From the NCBI GenBank assembly GCA_022509025.1, contig JAFLUB010000029.1:1-35222 (forward strand): a stretch of 35,222 nt of DNA. The letters run 5' to 3'. The translations under genes were made by a program, and so were the position numbers. Position 1 is the stretch's first letter. Each line of letters starts with the position of its first letter. This document shows positions 35,134 through 35,222 of this stretch, piece after piece. The stretch is from Oscillospiraceae bacterium. GTDB taxonomy: Bacteria > Bacillota > Clostridia > UBA1381. The notes beneath the pieces are model-generated. The model was not told the origin of the DNA. It worked only from the letters and a program-made list of their open reading frames with translations, and ran no database searches.

Positions 35134-35204
35134 CCACCAGTGAACTGGTGGTTTGCTCAGCCCCTAGAAGGGGCAGCACTTGCTTACCCCCTAAAGGCGG
35201 TATT
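35132..35204. repeat. Three consecutive hairpins after orfB
   Basis: AACCACCAG/CTGGTGGTT (35132-35153, 4-nt loop, 9 bp); TGCT-GCCCCT/AGGGGC-AGCA (35154-35178, 3-nt loop, with a 2-nt bulge); and TACC/GGTA around CCT/AGG (near 35185-35204). The first begins inside the orfB stop codon. They may be a terminator cluster, or the folded end of another mobile element that replaced the IS right end. The window stops 18 nt later. Confidence 0.55.
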
Positions 35205-35222
35205 GAAAATTTGACATCGCAT

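Noticed and set aside
1-35222. tRNA, rRNA or known riboswitch
   Set aside because: I scanned leaders and gaps for cloverleaf or known aptamer cores and saw none; a covariance-model search would be decisive.

Overview
The window looks like a chromosomal piece from a Gram-positive, probably gut-associated Clostridia (Bacillota). The evidence is strong AGGAGG-type ribosome binding sites, sigma-A promoters with extended -10 boxes, S-layer homology (SLH) anchors, dockerin-like calcium repeats, Thr/Pro linkers typical of cellulosomal clostridia, a clostridial-type conserved protein with a Cys-Asp tail, and an IS3-family transposase. SLH proteins, dockerins and pectin-binding-like beta-helices recall lineages such as Monoglobus, but genus cannot be fixed from the sequence.

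Layout. (1) 1-5100 is ordinary chromosome: a 3'-truncated conserved hypothetical gene (minus); a minus-strand unit of MATE transporter, possible tiny ORF, larB and an HGSNAT/DUF1624 membrane protein; a divergent ACT-domain gene (plus) with its own promoter; a bidirectional terminator; and a secreted copper-amine-oxidase-N-like stalk protein. (2) 5341-33637 is a 28-kb minus-strand locus of six exported, multidomain, enzyme-free surface proteins, called P1 to P6 here in transcription order: P1 29000-33637, P2 26814-29000, P3 21524-26791, P4 16218-21497, P5 14481-15884, P6 5341-14451. P1 to P4 are linked by a 1-nt overlap and gaps of 22 and 26 nt behind one strong promoter at 33741-33769. A terminator-like hairpin and a 333-nt structured gap separate P4 from P5/P6, which are 29 nt apart. 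(3) 33976-35222 holds an IS3-family element (orfA/orfB, plus strand) upstream of the P1 promoter and transcribed away from it, followed by a run of hairpins at the window edge.

How the locus may work. P1, P2 and P3 each combine an N-terminal beta-sandwich that reads like a cohesin with a C-terminal cassette of an undescribed 'GNSP' module plus a dockerin-like double calcium repeat. P4 has the same N-terminal module as P3 but ends in SLH repeats. P5 has GNSP plus dockerin but no cohesin-like part. P6 is a 3036-residue SLH-anchored protein with beta-helical, carbohydrate-binding-like segments and alternating DUF5018-like and IPT-like modules. I infer a candidate head-to-tail surface assembly: P4 as wall anchor, P1 to P3 as chain links, P5 as a cap, and P6 as a long adhesin-like partner. 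No catalytic domain is recognisable in any of the six. The repeats, motifs and gene order are visible; cohesin identity and assembly are inference.
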